Shown: positions 26,567 through 36,570 of the stretch, in pieces
Layout: every line of letters begins with the position of its first letter
Position numbering within the stretch: the first letter of the stretch is position 1
Assembly (NCBI RefSeq): GCF_022539665.2
Contig: NC_081332.1
Span: 6,352,303-6,416,302, forward strand
Length of the DNA: 64,000 nt
Source of the DNA: Daphnia carinata
Lineage: Eukaryota; Arthropoda; Branchiopoda; Diplostraca; Daphniidae
Direction: 5' to 3'
Program-made: the position numbers and the translations under genes
The notes under the pieces: model-generated
Told to the model about the DNA's origin: nothing
Seen by the model: only the letters and a program-made list of their open reading frames with translations
Databases searched by the model: none

Positions 26567-26572
26567 AATAAA
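26567..26572 (+). promoter_or_regulatory. Poly-A signal after 26304-26552
   Basis: AATAAA beginning 15 bases after the candidate stop codon, in an A-rich context. Confidence 0.3.
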
Positions 26573-26691
26573 ACAAGCACCAAAGAGAAAAACGAATGCA
26601 AGACTTGCGTTCGTGCCGTTTCGGTTCATTCAACCGAGCCGTTCTAATTTGTCTCCATCCAAAAGTCGACCTTCTCGGCATTTCTAGGGCT

Positions 26692-26717
26692 TTTATTTTA
26701 TTTTATTTTATTTTATT
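26692..26717. repeat. (TTTTA)5 array
   Basis: Pentanucleotide array; its complement-type (AAAAT)n lies at 21966-21993. Confidence 0.9.
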
Positions 26718-27521
26718 TTTTTTACTTTGCGCAGACGCCATGTGTGTGTTACATCTTACATGTATCCGGGGGTATTTTTCATTCCATTTCTTTTATTTCT
26801 TTGTTAAAGTCTTCCGCGTCTTATTGTCGCATCCCCGCCACGGACAGTCCAATACGAACACACACACACACACACACACACGCACGAAAACATGAAAAAG
26901 GAAGCTTGTTATGAAGCGAGGAAGGATATTTCATTTTTGTACACACACACAGTCGCATTATATCTAATTTGTCACTTTTCCTTAATGCACCGGAACGAAA
27001 AAGACGACGATTCATTCGGAATAAGGATGTCAAATAACGAGAGAACGTGGAATAAAAAAAAAAATATATAAATAAATTAAATAAAAGGAAAAAAATAAAT
27101 AGGTAAACCGGTTGGCACCCCTCTGTTTCTCTCTTATTCTATCGTGATGCTTTTATTTAAAATTTTTTTTTTTTCATTCCATCATTTATTATTTCTTAGG
27201 AAAAGATTAAATAAAAAGGTGAGACAAAGAGAGTTTTTATTGTTTAACGAGTTTTGCTTTTAGAGTCTAATATCGGTGAAATTGACTTTTGCTTTTCACG
27301 TGGAGGACTATATAGGTTAATCGAGAGTGGCAAAACGCAAGAGAAAGTGTAATACTTTTTAGTTTTTTTTTTTATTGGTTGATACCGGTGATACGGCTGT
27401 GAATAGGGTCGCCTTGATTGTGAATCAGGTCTGCGTGACCCATCAATAAAGAAAAGTCAAGGATGAATAATATAAGAAGTGATTCTTAAAAGAACACATT
27501 AATTAGATGTTTTTAGTGCAG

Positions 27522-27527
27522 TTTATT
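27522..27527 (-). promoter_or_regulatory. Poly-A signal of the six-cysteine peptide gene
   Basis: AATAAA on the minus strand about 190 bases after the stop codon. A second AATAAA lies at 27371-27376. A donor-like GTAAGTG begins directly after the stop codon (about 27712), so a 3'UTR intron is possible. Confidence 0.5.
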
Positions 27528-27714
27528 CTATGCACGAAACGATAGGTAAAGAATTAAAGAATCAAGGTGAAAGAACCAATGTCGGTGTCCGTAATTGCTA
27601 GTCACGAGTTGCGTTCAGATGTTCGGCACAGCTAAACTTAGGAAAATAATACGGACATGCAAATACATCGTCTCGAAACGACAGAATGTCAAAACAACTC
27701 AAATTGCACTTACT

Positions 27715-28163
27715 TCAACATTGTTTTAAACATTTCTTGACGCAGTCGGGCAAAGGTATTTTTCTAAAGCATCCGTGCGGTCCGCTAATGCACAAGTTGT
27801 ACTTTTTAGGGTCACACGGCGTTTTATCGATTTCTTCTTGCAACGACTCCAGCGTGTCACGATCGAACATTACAGCTAATAACACGTTTTTTGTTTCATT
27901 ATTCAAATTAATCAATCTATTTAGTTTATTCTTTGGACATTACCTTTCTCTTCATTTCCTATGGGCGTCGAAAAGGCTCCTGGGAAGTAAGCCACGCAAA
28001 GGGCCACAAGAAGAACCTTAATCAAAAAGAAAATTTAAAAAAGAAAGATTTCCATTCCATAACAATTCGTTTTTCATTTAAACGTTTACACAAAATACAA
28101 GTTTTACTTTAACAAATAGATAACCGCTTAATTGAAGGTTACCATTGAAACGAAGAAACGCAT
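27715..28163 (-). CDS. Secreted six-cysteine peptide precursor, three exons
   Basis: Exons are 28163-28143, 28016-27944 and 27875-27715; introns of 126 and 68 bp are both GT-AG. The phases agree (0, then 1) and give 84 residues plus TGA. The start lies in a CACCATG context. Residues 1-23 (MRFFVSMVLLVAL, then CVAYFPGAFS) form a classic signal peptide ending at a small residue. A short acidic linker follows (NEEK, then LESLQEEIDK), then a C-terminal domain with six cysteines spaced C-x7-C-x6-C-x8-C-x3-C-x3-C, ending on the last Cys. The protein should be exported by the secretory pathway and held by three disulfides. The spacing is reminiscent of ShKT-type modules but has one extra residue between the last two cysteines, so I assign no family. 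It could be a signalling, antimicrobial or inhibitor peptide; the function is unknown. Intron 2 acceptor (TTAG) and donor (AAAG|GTAATG) are good. Intron 1 donor (ATG|GTAACC) is weaker. Confidence 0.75.
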
Positions 28164-28250
28164 GGTGGAACAAGTTGTCGGTAGAAAAGGCTTGACTAGA
28201 CCAGGCTGGGCGACGAAGCTCGATGATGGTCCCATCTCGATTGAACATGA

Positions 28251-28258
28251 TATTTATA
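28251..28258 (-). promoter_or_regulatory. TATA box of the six-cysteine peptide gene
   Basis: TATAAATA on the minus strand. An initiator-like CCATCATCG lies 31-34 bases downstream (about 28224-28227). That gives a 5' leader of roughly 60 bases before the start codon at 28163. The spacing is standard for a TATA-driven arthropod promoter. Confidence 0.6.
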
Positions 28259-28269
28259 CTCATTTGTCG

Positions 28270-30743
28270 AACGTTGTCACGTTGATTTACATCAATTTCA
28301 CACGTGCGCGAAACCCGGAAATGAGAACTGCCGATCTACAGTAAATCATTTATATAAACACACCAGTTGTATGTTCTCAGGTGTAATCACTGTACCCATG
28401 TTATTCTCGTTTAAACCGGCCCTGGTCGTATTTTCAGAGGTACACCTGCACCCAAGTGCGTCATTTTATGCAAACAACTGTGCGTTTCAATCGCAAAAAA
28501 TCCCAGAAATGCACACAGTTCATTTATCTGTTTAAAACAAACGGGAGCTAGATAGGATATTGGGTTAGACTAATGAAACAAGTTCGTCCGCCATCCCACG
28601 CACTATCAATTATGTACAATAGTCATATTTTTAAAGCATCACATAACATGCGTAATTCACAAAGTCTTTGCTTACGTGCCTACCAATGTTCGGGCTTATT
28701 TTTTTGCGTGGTACCAGCTCTCTGTTGAAGAAACATTTTATTTTGAATAAATATTTAGAGAGAAGAAGAGAAGGCGTTGAATAATTATGCACGTGATTTC
28801 CATTACAGAAGGTTAAAAAGTATTGCGTTCATCATGGGTGAACGTTAAAGTGATTGTAATTTGGTATTCAGCGGTGACGTTCATGACTACACACAGTTGG
28901 CTGTGGTGCCTATGACAGTTTTATCGATACGCCTCGTACTTTGGGGATGAGTTGCACATCTGAGCATTCCAAACTTTAGCAACGACTATCTGCTGGCGCA
29001 TTGGCAACATGTCTCCCTCCCTTACATAATTTAGAATAATGACCGACGAGCTTCACGTTCATTTCAAAGTACAAGTTGGGATCGCTTCAGCGCGTTGAGA
29101 ATGTGACCCTCTTCTTTTACCAATTGACCTTAAAACAAGCAAAAACGCTTTTTATTTTTTCTATTTTTCTTCCTCTATTAGTTCCGTATATTTCTTTCTT
29201 TCTTTTTGCCTTCTCCGCTTCGACTCTTCATTTTGTGTTATGCACGTCTGTTTGGGAAAACTTTTGTCAGCTGTTTCTGCTTGTTGAATAAGAGCCGGGC
29301 TCATTCATTATTCTCGAGAAGCTATCACTTCCTGCAAGTCCACCCAACGCGTACCCGAGTACCACCCTCGTTCACTCTATGCCTCCATTTATTCTCTCCT
29401 TTTTCCCGTTTCTCATGCATATCCTGGTTTCCACTCACCCAAATCTCTCGCTCACTGTCATTCTTCTTCTTCACCATTTAATTTTTTTTTTTTTTTTTTT
29501 CACATTTTTTTTTTTTTTTATGATTACCCACTGCTTTCCACAATTGAGATGTGAACATGCTGTGCGGCTTTAGAATGAAAATTAGCTCCGGGGGACTGTT
29601 TGATTGTTCGTCACCAGTCAAGCCAACATTTGCTTAATCAAGCCAGTTCCTGATCAGCCTCAACGCACTCGGAATTTCGAATGATTTTCTCTCTGCCAGC
29701 CCTTTTTATACTCCTTCATTTTCCACGTCCTCGCTCTCTCTCTATTCTGCGCCAACTGAATGGCAAGCTAATCAGTAGCTCCTCAATCTTTGGGCCGCCC
29801 CTCATTTAGCCTACCACTAATAGCAAATTCATCGAGGCTGGATGGCTAATCTTCAACAAAAACAAGAAAAGGAAATCTATATATACATAAAGCTCATAAA
29901 AGACAATGCCAATTCTTAGTTTTTCCCACTCTTTGTCAGCCACTCCACATCTTTGTGTGGATGAAGAATTAGAACCAAACAGAGAACAAAATAACGTACG
30001 AGCAAAATGCTAACAGAAGAGGAACGTTTGGGGCTTCCAGTTACAGTTTGCTTTGTTTCGGCAGTTGCGCACTAGCCAAAGCAACATTAGTTTTAAAAGT
30101 CAAAAAAAAAAAAAAGAAGAAGAGAAAAAAGCAAAAACAATCGGGGCGTCAAGTGTGCCAAGACTATCCTCTCAGAAAAAAAAAGCGATTGATTTATGCA
30201 CCGTCTTTGCGGGAGAGACCAGGCGCAATACGTAGACACACAGAGTCATATATACGCAGATACACTTGAAAACAATCGTTAGAATGATTTATACGCCACT
30301 CTCGTTCAGACACAGAGAGAGAAAAAAAAAATCAAAGATTAGCATCGGCCGCAAAAAGGGCGGAATGTTCCATTTCGTTTTTCTTCCCCCGTTGTCGAAG
30401 AAAGTCACACAGGAAAAACAAAAAGCATTTTGTTTTCCCCCCTTTGCTTTTCTTTTTTTCTACAACAAAGTACCCAGCGACTACTTTGATAATGCGCATC
30501 ACACTCGTGTGACTCTTCTGTTTCTTACTTCTTTAAAATATGCGCCAGTCCTTAAAAAAAAAAATACATAATAAGTTCCATGAAATATGCAGAGATGGGA
30601 GAAAACGGAGAGTCATCTGATTGGCGCTGAACACGCGGCGACAGGTAGCGCGCGAACCCATCTTCATCTTTCCGACTTTTCTCGTTATGTTATCGCCAAA
30701 ACCCATCTTTCCACCGTCCTTTTTTTTTTTTTTCATTTTGTAG
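28270..30743. other. Sequence of ordinary complexity, no gene seen
   Basis: 28270-29100 has fewer homopolymers than the rest of the window but no supported frame. Beyond it lie CT-rich and T-rich tracts. The frame at 28132-28344 (+) is antisense to the peptide promoter and first exon and starts from TTG. Confidence 0.5.
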
Positions 30744-30910
30744 ACGACGTTAGACAGAGGCATCGTCCGTCAAGCTTCAACCCATTGGCCAGCTCCTCCA
30801 AAAAAAGACGGACGGAATGCCAAGTTTATTTCTTCTTTTTTTTTTCCTGGGCCATCGTTCGAGTCAAACAAACGATGGCCGTTACCATTATCGCGCCAGA
30901 TTTCAATTGA
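30744..30910 (+). CDS. Candidate terminal exon containing an inverted repeat
   Basis: A T14-CATTTTGTAG acceptor opens 54 codons to TGA: DDVRQRHRPSSFNPLASSS, a basic KKRRTEC, a poly-Phe run from a T-tract, then VKQTMAVTIIAPDFN. The 10-bp inverted repeat at 30850-30880 lies within it. An upstream same-strand frame from an ATG at 30587 is also open. No poly-A signal nearby. Confidence 0.22.
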
Positions 30911-33401
30911 CTCGGCGAAACAAGAGAGAAGTCTCTCCTCTTTTTTTTTTGTGTTTTTAAAATAAATTAAACGCAGAAGGGCTCTTAAATAGTTTGACAC
31001 ACACAAAAAAAAAGCGTTAACTAAACACGCTCTGTTCACTTAGGAAAAATCAGAAAGAATAAAAAGGACCTATAATGCGACGTGCACAGAATTCGTTTCG
31101 GTTCCCATATATATATTTTTTTTTTGTTTCTTTTTCGCGAAGATTTTGAAATAGTATTTAGACGATAATGTGTTAACGTTAAGGACTGCCCTCTTGCCCT
31201 TCTTTTTGTTGTTTTCTTTTTTTTTTTTTTTTTTTACATTTTATTACCCCTAGCTGTAAAGCATCAGAGAAGATGAAGAAAAAAAAAAAATGTGGAAATA
31301 ATTCCCAATTTCGAGGGAGCGGACGTGTATACGGGCGACAGCTTGGCCTTTCCCAGTTTTCATTTTATTTTATTTTATTTTTTTTTTGTGTTTTATCCAG
31401 TGCCAAAATCTTCTTTTCTAGACGGGGCGTGATATATGGATTGTTATAAAAATGAGTACGCACACACACAAGGCACGCATTCATCGCGCCAGTTTTCAAA
31501 AAGACTTCGCTTTTTTACACTCGTACCTTCTACATGCACGTCTAAATGGCGCAAAAGATATACAGTACGTACGCACAGAAAATATGTGCGTTTGCCGAGC
31601 TTCGGCATAAAGTAGCGTGCAGAATGAGTATATAGCCAACTAGCCACCGTTTTCTTATTTTTTTTTTTTTTTTTTATTATTATTTCGTCTTTTTGGCTTC
31701 TGGTGAGTGAAATAAAAGAAAAAAAAAAGGGGCGACACTCGCACAAACGGTCCAATGATGATAATTTACGACTGAAGTGAAGACGCACGAAAATCGAGTT
31801 TTGTCCAGGCTTTTTTTTTTTTGCTCATTATGACTGGCAATCATTTCATTTTAGAAAATAAATAAAGTTTGGCATAAAAATTGGTTATGTCCAAATGGGT
31901 CGCCTTCGTCAGCGACGCAGCTGAACTCAATTGCCCGTTCACGGCAATTGCACGACAAATTATCGAAGATGTCGGCACGCTCCCGAAACATTTTAACTCT
32001 CACACTCCTCTCATCGTGTTATTTAAATTTTTTTTTTCTTCTCTTTACTTCATCTGCTTTATTTTCTTACACGAAACGGAATGACGATCAGCCGGATGCG
32101 TCACGAGTGGAACGATGGCGGTGAGAAAATGTAAACGTAGGGAAAAAAAAAAAAACAGAAAATAAACAGACGAAGGCGAGGAAGGAGGCCGGCCATTTGT
32201 CACAGGGAGATGCAAAACAGGACCAGCAGGAATAAATGAGGGAAGAGAAATATACACATACAAAAGAGGGACAGGTGATTAAACGGAGCAGAGACGGGCA
32301 GCCATCATTCATCCGTTTTTTTTTTTTCTCTTTCCCCTCTCTCTTTCGCTTCGCTCCCTCTACAATTTTTTCTTGTCTCTCGTTCACTGTTGTTGATCTG
32401 ATGGGGGACGCGCCATGTGTGCTCTGGCATTGGCTAATGGCCCTCACTTCTCTCTATCCTTCGTCTCTCACGCGGCCTTCTCCGGGTCGTGCAAGAAAAA
32501 TCACCACCGCTCTCTCCGTGTGTACGCGACCAGGGGATAAAAACCAAGACGCAATTGCCATGAAAAAAAAAAAAGAAATAAATAAAAGAAATAAACAAAT
32601 AGAAAAAAAACGGCCACAAATATTTATAAATACATAGATATGTAGATGTATGCATTCACTTTTCCTCTTTCTCCCCAACTGTCAGAATCTCTTATCTCAG
32701 TTCTTCTCGTCGGGTGCGGGACAGCGTCCCTTTTTTTCTTCGTTGTTGTTCGTTTTATTTTTTTCTTTCAATTTTTATCATGTGTATGCAAAAATCACAG
32801 CTTTGACACGAAAACAAAATAAAAAAAATCTCGAATGAAGGTTGATCAAATTGTTTTTTTTTTTTCACATGACGTATTGACGAACTTGAAACCGACCCGC
32901 CATAAACGAAAAGTTTTGAGTGGTTTTTTTCCATTTACTTATAGCCGATGAAGAGCCGCAGTAAAAGAATGTAAACCATTCAAAATAACATTTCTTCTTT
33001 TTATTTACTGCATGTTGGAGGCGATTGTAGCGGTGCCAAAATACAAATCTTCTAGTATGGAAACTAATTTGCATTTGCCTAAAATGTGTCTCGAAATAAA
33101 TATATATATATATAAAAAAAAAAATGTGTTACACTACATCGTGTCCATTTAAAACCATTAATTTCGTCGTTTCTTTCAATTTTCCCGGTACCGTCGGGAC
33201 CATTTTTACGCACAGCTGTGTCTTTTGGCGTTACGTTCATTGCCGTTTAGTTAAGAAATGTTGTCTTCATCGCCTTCTTTGTGAAAACACCCTTTTCTTT
33301 CTTTTTTTTTTTTTTTTTTTTTTGTTTATCAGACATTGGCGTAAAGTAGGGGCCATTAGAGATTCTTTGCCGAGCCATTTCGGCCCCCAATCTCTACAAC
33401 T
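30911..33401. other. No supported gene
   Basis: Poly-T and poly-A tracts. A minus-strand frame at 32865-33074 is downstream of the 33402 donor but no acceptor joins it convincingly. Confidence 0.5.
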
Positions 33402-33902
33402 CTAACTTACGTTGTCGCAGAAAAAGGACCAATGGCGATTGGTCCGCCCACAGTTTGTCTTCCATTCCGCCCGTAAACGATCACACGGCCATCTATAGTT
33501 AGACAAGCGTTTATGATAGTCAAAATAGACGTACGCTGGCAAAATTGAATTGAATCTATTCGAGATAACCTCGCCCAGTTTAAGGGTCGTCAATGACCCG
33601 ATATTGACAGCTAAAAAAAAATTAAGAACGTTAGCTTTGTTTGTGTTGTTTATGCGTGCTAGCGGGTAGATAATGTGAGAAATGGTTGCGTAACCAATGC
33701 CTGCGAAAAAGGGCATGTCAAAGTAAAAAATCGGCAATGGGGAAACGTGCAGACTGGATTCTATTTCGAATTCAAACGGTTTGCGAATGTCGACGCAAGA
33801 GCGCCCACTTTGTTCCAGTTCTGCGTAGTTCACGACCAACAACGTCAATTCGGATAAAACGCAAGGTATCAAATTAAAAAGGAAAAACAGATTCGTCATC
33901 AT
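33402..33902 (-). CDS. Possible secreted protein, 166 codons, unknown family
   Basis: Open frame from ATGATGACG (context CAAAATGATG) to a TAG just past 33402. Residues 1-17 are hydrophobic and end CVLS, like a signal peptide. Cysteines lie at residues 14, 36, 140, 151 and 162, the last three evenly spaced by ten residues, with several Trp nearby. The frame ends at a strong donor (AAC|GTAAGT), so the real exon may continue. An internal T9-AG with an upstream GCTAAC branch-like motif (about 33611-33640) suggests that part may be intron. A second frame through 33412-33500 is also open and ends at the same donor. I looked for similarity to NRF-6-type extracellular domains and could not support it. 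One frame this long is about what chance allows, so the signal peptide and donor are the main support. Confidence 0.35.
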   Translation of the reverse strand: MMTNLFFLFNLIPCVLSELTLLVVNYAELEQSGRSCVDIRKPFEFEIESSLHVSPLPIFYFDMPFFAGIGYATISHIIYPLARINNTNKANVLNFFLAVNIGSLTTLKLGEVISNRFNSILPAYVYFDYHKRLSNYRWPCDRLRAEWKTNCGRTNRHWSFFCDNVS

Positions 33903-33922
33903 TTTGCAGTTGCTATTTCTTG

Positions 33923-34234
33923 TTAAACACTAAGACAACACCGTCCAAAAATGACTAAACCAACGATTTTTGGCTGACAGTTGCTGTGCCAACAAAGAAA
34001 ATCTGGTGCTAAAGGATACCAGGAAAAGATCCAATTATTCACTAAAGCCGAAGTATTCAAAAGCGCCATTGAAGACAGAAATGAATTGACATATCTTTCT
34101 TTGTTCAATTGTTTTTCAAACAGCTGAGAGTGGCATTTGTCTGTTGAACCGCTTCCAGGGAAAAGAAAATTCACCAAACCGCTAAAAACTTGTGAATTTC
34201 TTAGATATTTAACTATAAGGTATATAAAAATCAA
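33923..34234 (-). CDS. Possible exon upstream of the 33.4-33.9 kb frame
   Basis: A pyrimidine-rich acceptor (CAAGTTTTTAG, about 34186) opens a frame reading GLVNFLFPGSGSTDKCHSQL and onward through about 80 codons, with cysteines in CHSQL, CWHSNC and GRCC. It stops at about 33923, only 20 bases before the ATG of the neighbouring same-strand frame. It could be an upstream exon of that gene or a chance frame. Product unrecognised. Confidence 0.2.
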   Translation of the reverse strand: MIFIYLIVKYLRNSQVFSGLVNFLFPGSGSTDKCHSQLFEKQLNKERYVNSFLSSMALLNTSALVNNWIFSWYPLAPDFLCWHSNCQPKIVGLVIFGRCCLSV

Positions 34235-34983
34235 TAGAATTAAAACGAAATTTCATTTGAATTTTTAGGTTAGAAAAGATGTTAAGATTCTCTGTGTAAT
34301 AATTCCGCCTCAACGTTGAAGGTAGGCTCATCAATTCCATCGGCTGTGTAAGGGTACGTCACACGAAAAACCGAAGAAAAATTTCGAAAAAAAAAAAAAA
34401 AAATAAAATAAGGCGAAAGAAAAGAAAAAAACAAAAACAAAAACAGGAAGAGTAATAGAACAGACGAAACGGTGGACTTTATCAGAAGGATCGGCCCGTG
34501 AACGTTGATAACATCGCTTGCAGCATTGAAACGCTTTGGTGTTTCAATCCTCTGGGGCGGATTAAGATGGACGCAACGTGTCAATGAGCTCATTGAAAGA
34601 AGGGCCGCCTTTCTCTCTTGGCCTCTCTCGGTTCTTTTTCCAAGATTTATTTTCCAGTCAGCTAGTTATGTATGCGCTCTTTACTTCCGCTCAATCGCCT
34701 TCTCTCAAAGTTCCATTCTTATCGACTTGTATATAAATGGCCGCCCAACAGAAGACTTCATAACAACAGGATCAACTCGTAACGCCAGGTCTCTTTTATT
34801 ATATTATTCCCTTTTTTTTTTATTTTTCTTACAAGCGAATAACGGCTATATATCGGCACACCAAGTCTCTCTTGATCCGTGTCACAAGAATCTGCCTTCC
34901 CCTTTCTTATTTTTTTATTTATAACCCCCCCCCCTCCCATCTCCCTCACTCTCTTATAGCTTTTAATACATATCGATCGAAAC

Positions 34984-35157
34984 GGGGGGGGGGGGGGACC
35001 GTTGGTGAAGCGGAGCGCGCGGGCTTCAAATATACAGACGGTAAGAACCGGGACGGGCAGCGGACCAACCGCTGTGTTGTCATCGGGGGTAAGGGAATGA
35101 TTTCCGTTTTGGTGGTGCCCCCGCTCCCACTCGGATAGTGGTCCCCCCCCCCCCCCC
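34984..35157. repeat. G14 and C15 runs flanking a GC-rich segment
   Basis: G14 at 34984-34997 and C15 at 35143-35157 bracket 145 bases that are GC- and CpG-rich (GAAGCGGAGCGCGCGGGC and others). The runs could pair with each other. Confidence 0.85.
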
Positions 35158-36542
35158 TTTCTCCTCGCGTTTTCTAAAAACACGCAACAATAGCCCACGC
35201 GTTCTTTCTTTTTTTTTTTTTCATTCCTCTTCCGGAAGGCGGAAGAACCGCAACCTTATACATAGGAAAAAAAAATAAAAATAAAAATAAAAGCGGACGC
35301 AGAGCCACAGGGTCAATTCCCTTTTAGTTTTTCTTTTCCTTCTCGATGAAGTCGCTCAATGTCGCTCCGTCGGACAGGGGATAAACAACAAAGAAAAATG
35401 GTGTTGCATTATGGGAGAAAAATAAAAATTGCATCGACAATGGTGTGACGCTATGAATCATGTGGGAAAAAAAGACACACACACACACACACACACATAC
35501 ACACGCAAAATTGGTTTGATTATTATTTTTTTTTTTTGATTATTTCTCAGGGAGGTTAGTGTGCGTTCATTATGCACGCAGACATGGCCGATCGATGAGT
35601 CGCACGGTATGACGGTAGGGCGTCGATAAGCTCATTAGGTACGATCTGAAAAAAAAAAAAGAATTAAATGATAATAATATACGTTTTTAAAAGAACACGA
35701 AAATAAATGCACAAATGATTTGCGTATAGACTCACTCCCCTCCCAATGGCCAATGTTCGTCGCGCCCATCTATCGAAATTATCAAATGAACAGACACAGA
35801 CTGTTCTCGTCTGTTTTCTCTCACGCCGAGTCATGCCGGCCCCGTGTTACACCGGTAGGAAGGAACTCGTGCCCCATGACGTTTTATTTCTCCGGATAGA
35901 CTTCAATAGAAATCGAATGGACATGTGTGTAAAATCGTCAACTATGCGGGGGCGTTGTTTTTATTCAACGTCACCCTTCATAAAACTAAATTTGTTTAAA
36001 CTGCCAAGTTGAAAATTCGAGGCAAGGCGATACAATTTCTGTTTTGCTGAAAGCTAAACAAATAGCTTCGCTCCCCCCCGCCCCCTCAACACATTGTTCC
36101 GTAGGAGAGAAAGGGGGGATAAACCATAAAAAAAAAGCGGAAGAAGAAAGAGAAAACATTGACGACGAGCAAAGACGATCCTAAAGTGTAAAGAATTATG
36201 CCACGATGATGAGAGGGGAATACGAAAAAAAAAAAGTTTGGCTTTTTATGTTGACACAAGTTCCCCTTTTTTTTTTCTTCTCGTATATCAATGTGCCAGA
36301 GCTGCGCAAATCCCTTGAAACAACATCGATGCGCCTTCGCGTTTATTCCCCCTCATCTTCTTATTTCTCTGTGTTCCAATTGAAATATTAAATAATTGAA
36401 AGCCTTAAAAAAAAAACAACAAGAAGAGGTAACTAAAATCAAATGAGTCGCACTCAACATTTGGAAGAGATTAAGCGGCTGCAATAATATTCAGGGCACA
36501 GGAATCATTGGAAAAAAGGATTTTTTGTGTATCTTATTATTC

Positions 36543-36570
36543 GTGTGTGTGTGTGTGTGTGTGTGTGTGT
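36543..36570. repeat. (GT)14 microsatellite
   Basis: Pure GT array. Confidence 0.95.

Noticed and set aside
33402-34234. Similarity to the NRF-6 extracellular domain
   Set aside because: A cysteine with a following Gln/Leu-rich helix was suggestive, but the conserved Trp and DAS-type motif are absent.
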